Positions 63,701 to 64,000 of a DNA stretch of 64,000 nt are shown piece after piece. How positions within the stretch are numbered: position 1 is the stretch's first letter; each line of letters starts with the position of its first letter. Made by a program: the position numbers and the translations under genes. The DNA comes from Macrolepiota albuminosa (taxonomy: Eukaryota > Basidiomycota > Agaricomycetes > Agaricales > Agaricaceae), in the NCBI GenBank assembly GCA_027475525.1, contig JAMWFC010000090.1:1674001-1738000 (forward strand), given 5' to 3'. The notes below the pieces were generated by a model. The model saw only the letters and a list, made by a program, of their open reading frames with translations. It made no database searches and had not been told where the DNA came from.

Positions 63701-64000
63701 AATGGGCATGCCTGTTTCAGGGTTTCCTAATCAAACTGCGTTAGTGCCGTTCCGTTCCCATGCTTTCTTCTTTGTCCAGCTGACAGACTTTCAATCTCCT
63801 TTTGTCTCTCGTATAATTATACAGCGCTACCCAGGAGGATGAGCTCGGAGAGCTTTATTTATCAAATATCGACTTCTTGAAAAACGGGGTGCCGGCAAGC
63901 ATTGTGGCTACAGTCGTAAGCTCCGACTTCGCAGCACATGTTGCTCCTGATGACCGATTACCAACAGGTCGTCTCCACCGTAGGATATCTGCTTATGCTT
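60723..64000 (+). CDS. SPX-domain phosphate transporter, Pho87/Pho90/Pho91 type (partial, runs off the end)
   Basis: A mini-exon 60723-60733 (ATGAAATTTAG) joins 60793-60843 and 60902 onward to give MKFSSSLKFNAVSDWWDEYI and YDSLKTHIYRLEKEQ, the SPX start. It continues through FEPLLNRELKKIDLFYHVQE, an acidic insert, and VNYSGFRKILKKYDKVT, the SPX C-terminal helix. Then come NGDRRLASQQLKLHQRENIA and membrane segments of the SLC13/DASS fold: MIYKIIAGIIFVTLLNV, AIALFVTSMLVPLLLVLL, SPTIMLLIGGFTISSALSKT, LAIALAANIGGQSSPISSPQ (a conserved substrate loop), and AGMGMPVSGFPN. Low-affinity fungal phosphate transporters at the plasma or vacuolar membrane have this layout, with SPX sensing inositol pyrophosphates. 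The junction at 61669 has no GT donor in phase; a GC donor at 61670 would fit. Exon ends near 62350 and 62700-62870 are uncertain. Confidence 0.9.

Overview
This window is nuclear DNA of a filamentous basidiomycete, most likely an agaricomycete. The evidence is the many short introns (about 45-65 bp, GT...AG), a KDZ-type transposase remnant, a DUF6570-type Helitron-like protein, a fungal LINE tail, and unique genes of fungal type (HUS1, Maf, PIG-X, monothiol Grx3/4, SPX phosphate transporter). It comes from a short-read assembly: there is a 100-N gap at 40069-40168, and about 13 exact head-to-tail duplications all have a 77-bp period, which looks like unmerged k-mer overlap at contig joins. 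Several apparent frameshifts come from these joins.

Region 1-49 kb is a repeat island. 1-2.7 kb holds degenerate short repeats and a cluster of tRNA-like (SINE-like) sequences. 2.8-5.7 kb (minus strand) holds an unassigned protein with acidic LPPLF repeats and the C-terminal end of a KDZ transposase. From 5.8 kb a plus-strand gene of unknown family (gene A) begins; it is split by an 11.4-kb Gypsy element (gypsy-1, 6215-17634, 942-bp LTRs, 4-bp target duplication) and resumes to 20.0 kb. Gypsy-1 also carries an intron-containing gene with a cysteine cluster on its antisense strand. 20.6-25.1 kb is a multi-exon JmjC-like gene. 26.3-41.1 kb is a Helitron-like gene (DUF6570, then after the N gap a USP-like protease). 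It is split at 28157 by a second Gypsy element (gypsy-2, 28158-39742, 176-bp LTRs, 5-bp target duplication) with gag, protease, pol and a long third ORF. 42.2-42.7 kb is a small three-exon gene. 43.0-45.7 kb is a pair of head-to-tail copies of an unclassified repeat containing a 61-bp hairpin satellite. 46-49 kb has degenerate fragments and a LINE remnant.

Region 49.2-64 kb is ordinary single-copy DNA: Maf (-) and HUS1 (+) share a 139-bp divergent promoter, then PIG-X (-), an isochorismatase-like protein (-), a 3.7-kb stretch without a recognisable gene, monothiol glutaredoxin (-), an F-box-like protein (+), and an SPX/SLC13-type phosphate transporter (+) that runs off the window.

Two signals cut across the repeat island. 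All twelve in-frame stops that I found breaking otherwise continuous reading frames are TGA. The two LTRs of gypsy-1 differ only by transitions, nearly all at CpG. Together these suggest CpG-directed C-to-T decay (methylation or a RIP-like process). The best candidate for an undescribed system is the co-oriented group gene A - JmjC-like - DUF6570/USP-like protease - small gene, next to a KDZ remnant and containing nested Gypsy elements.
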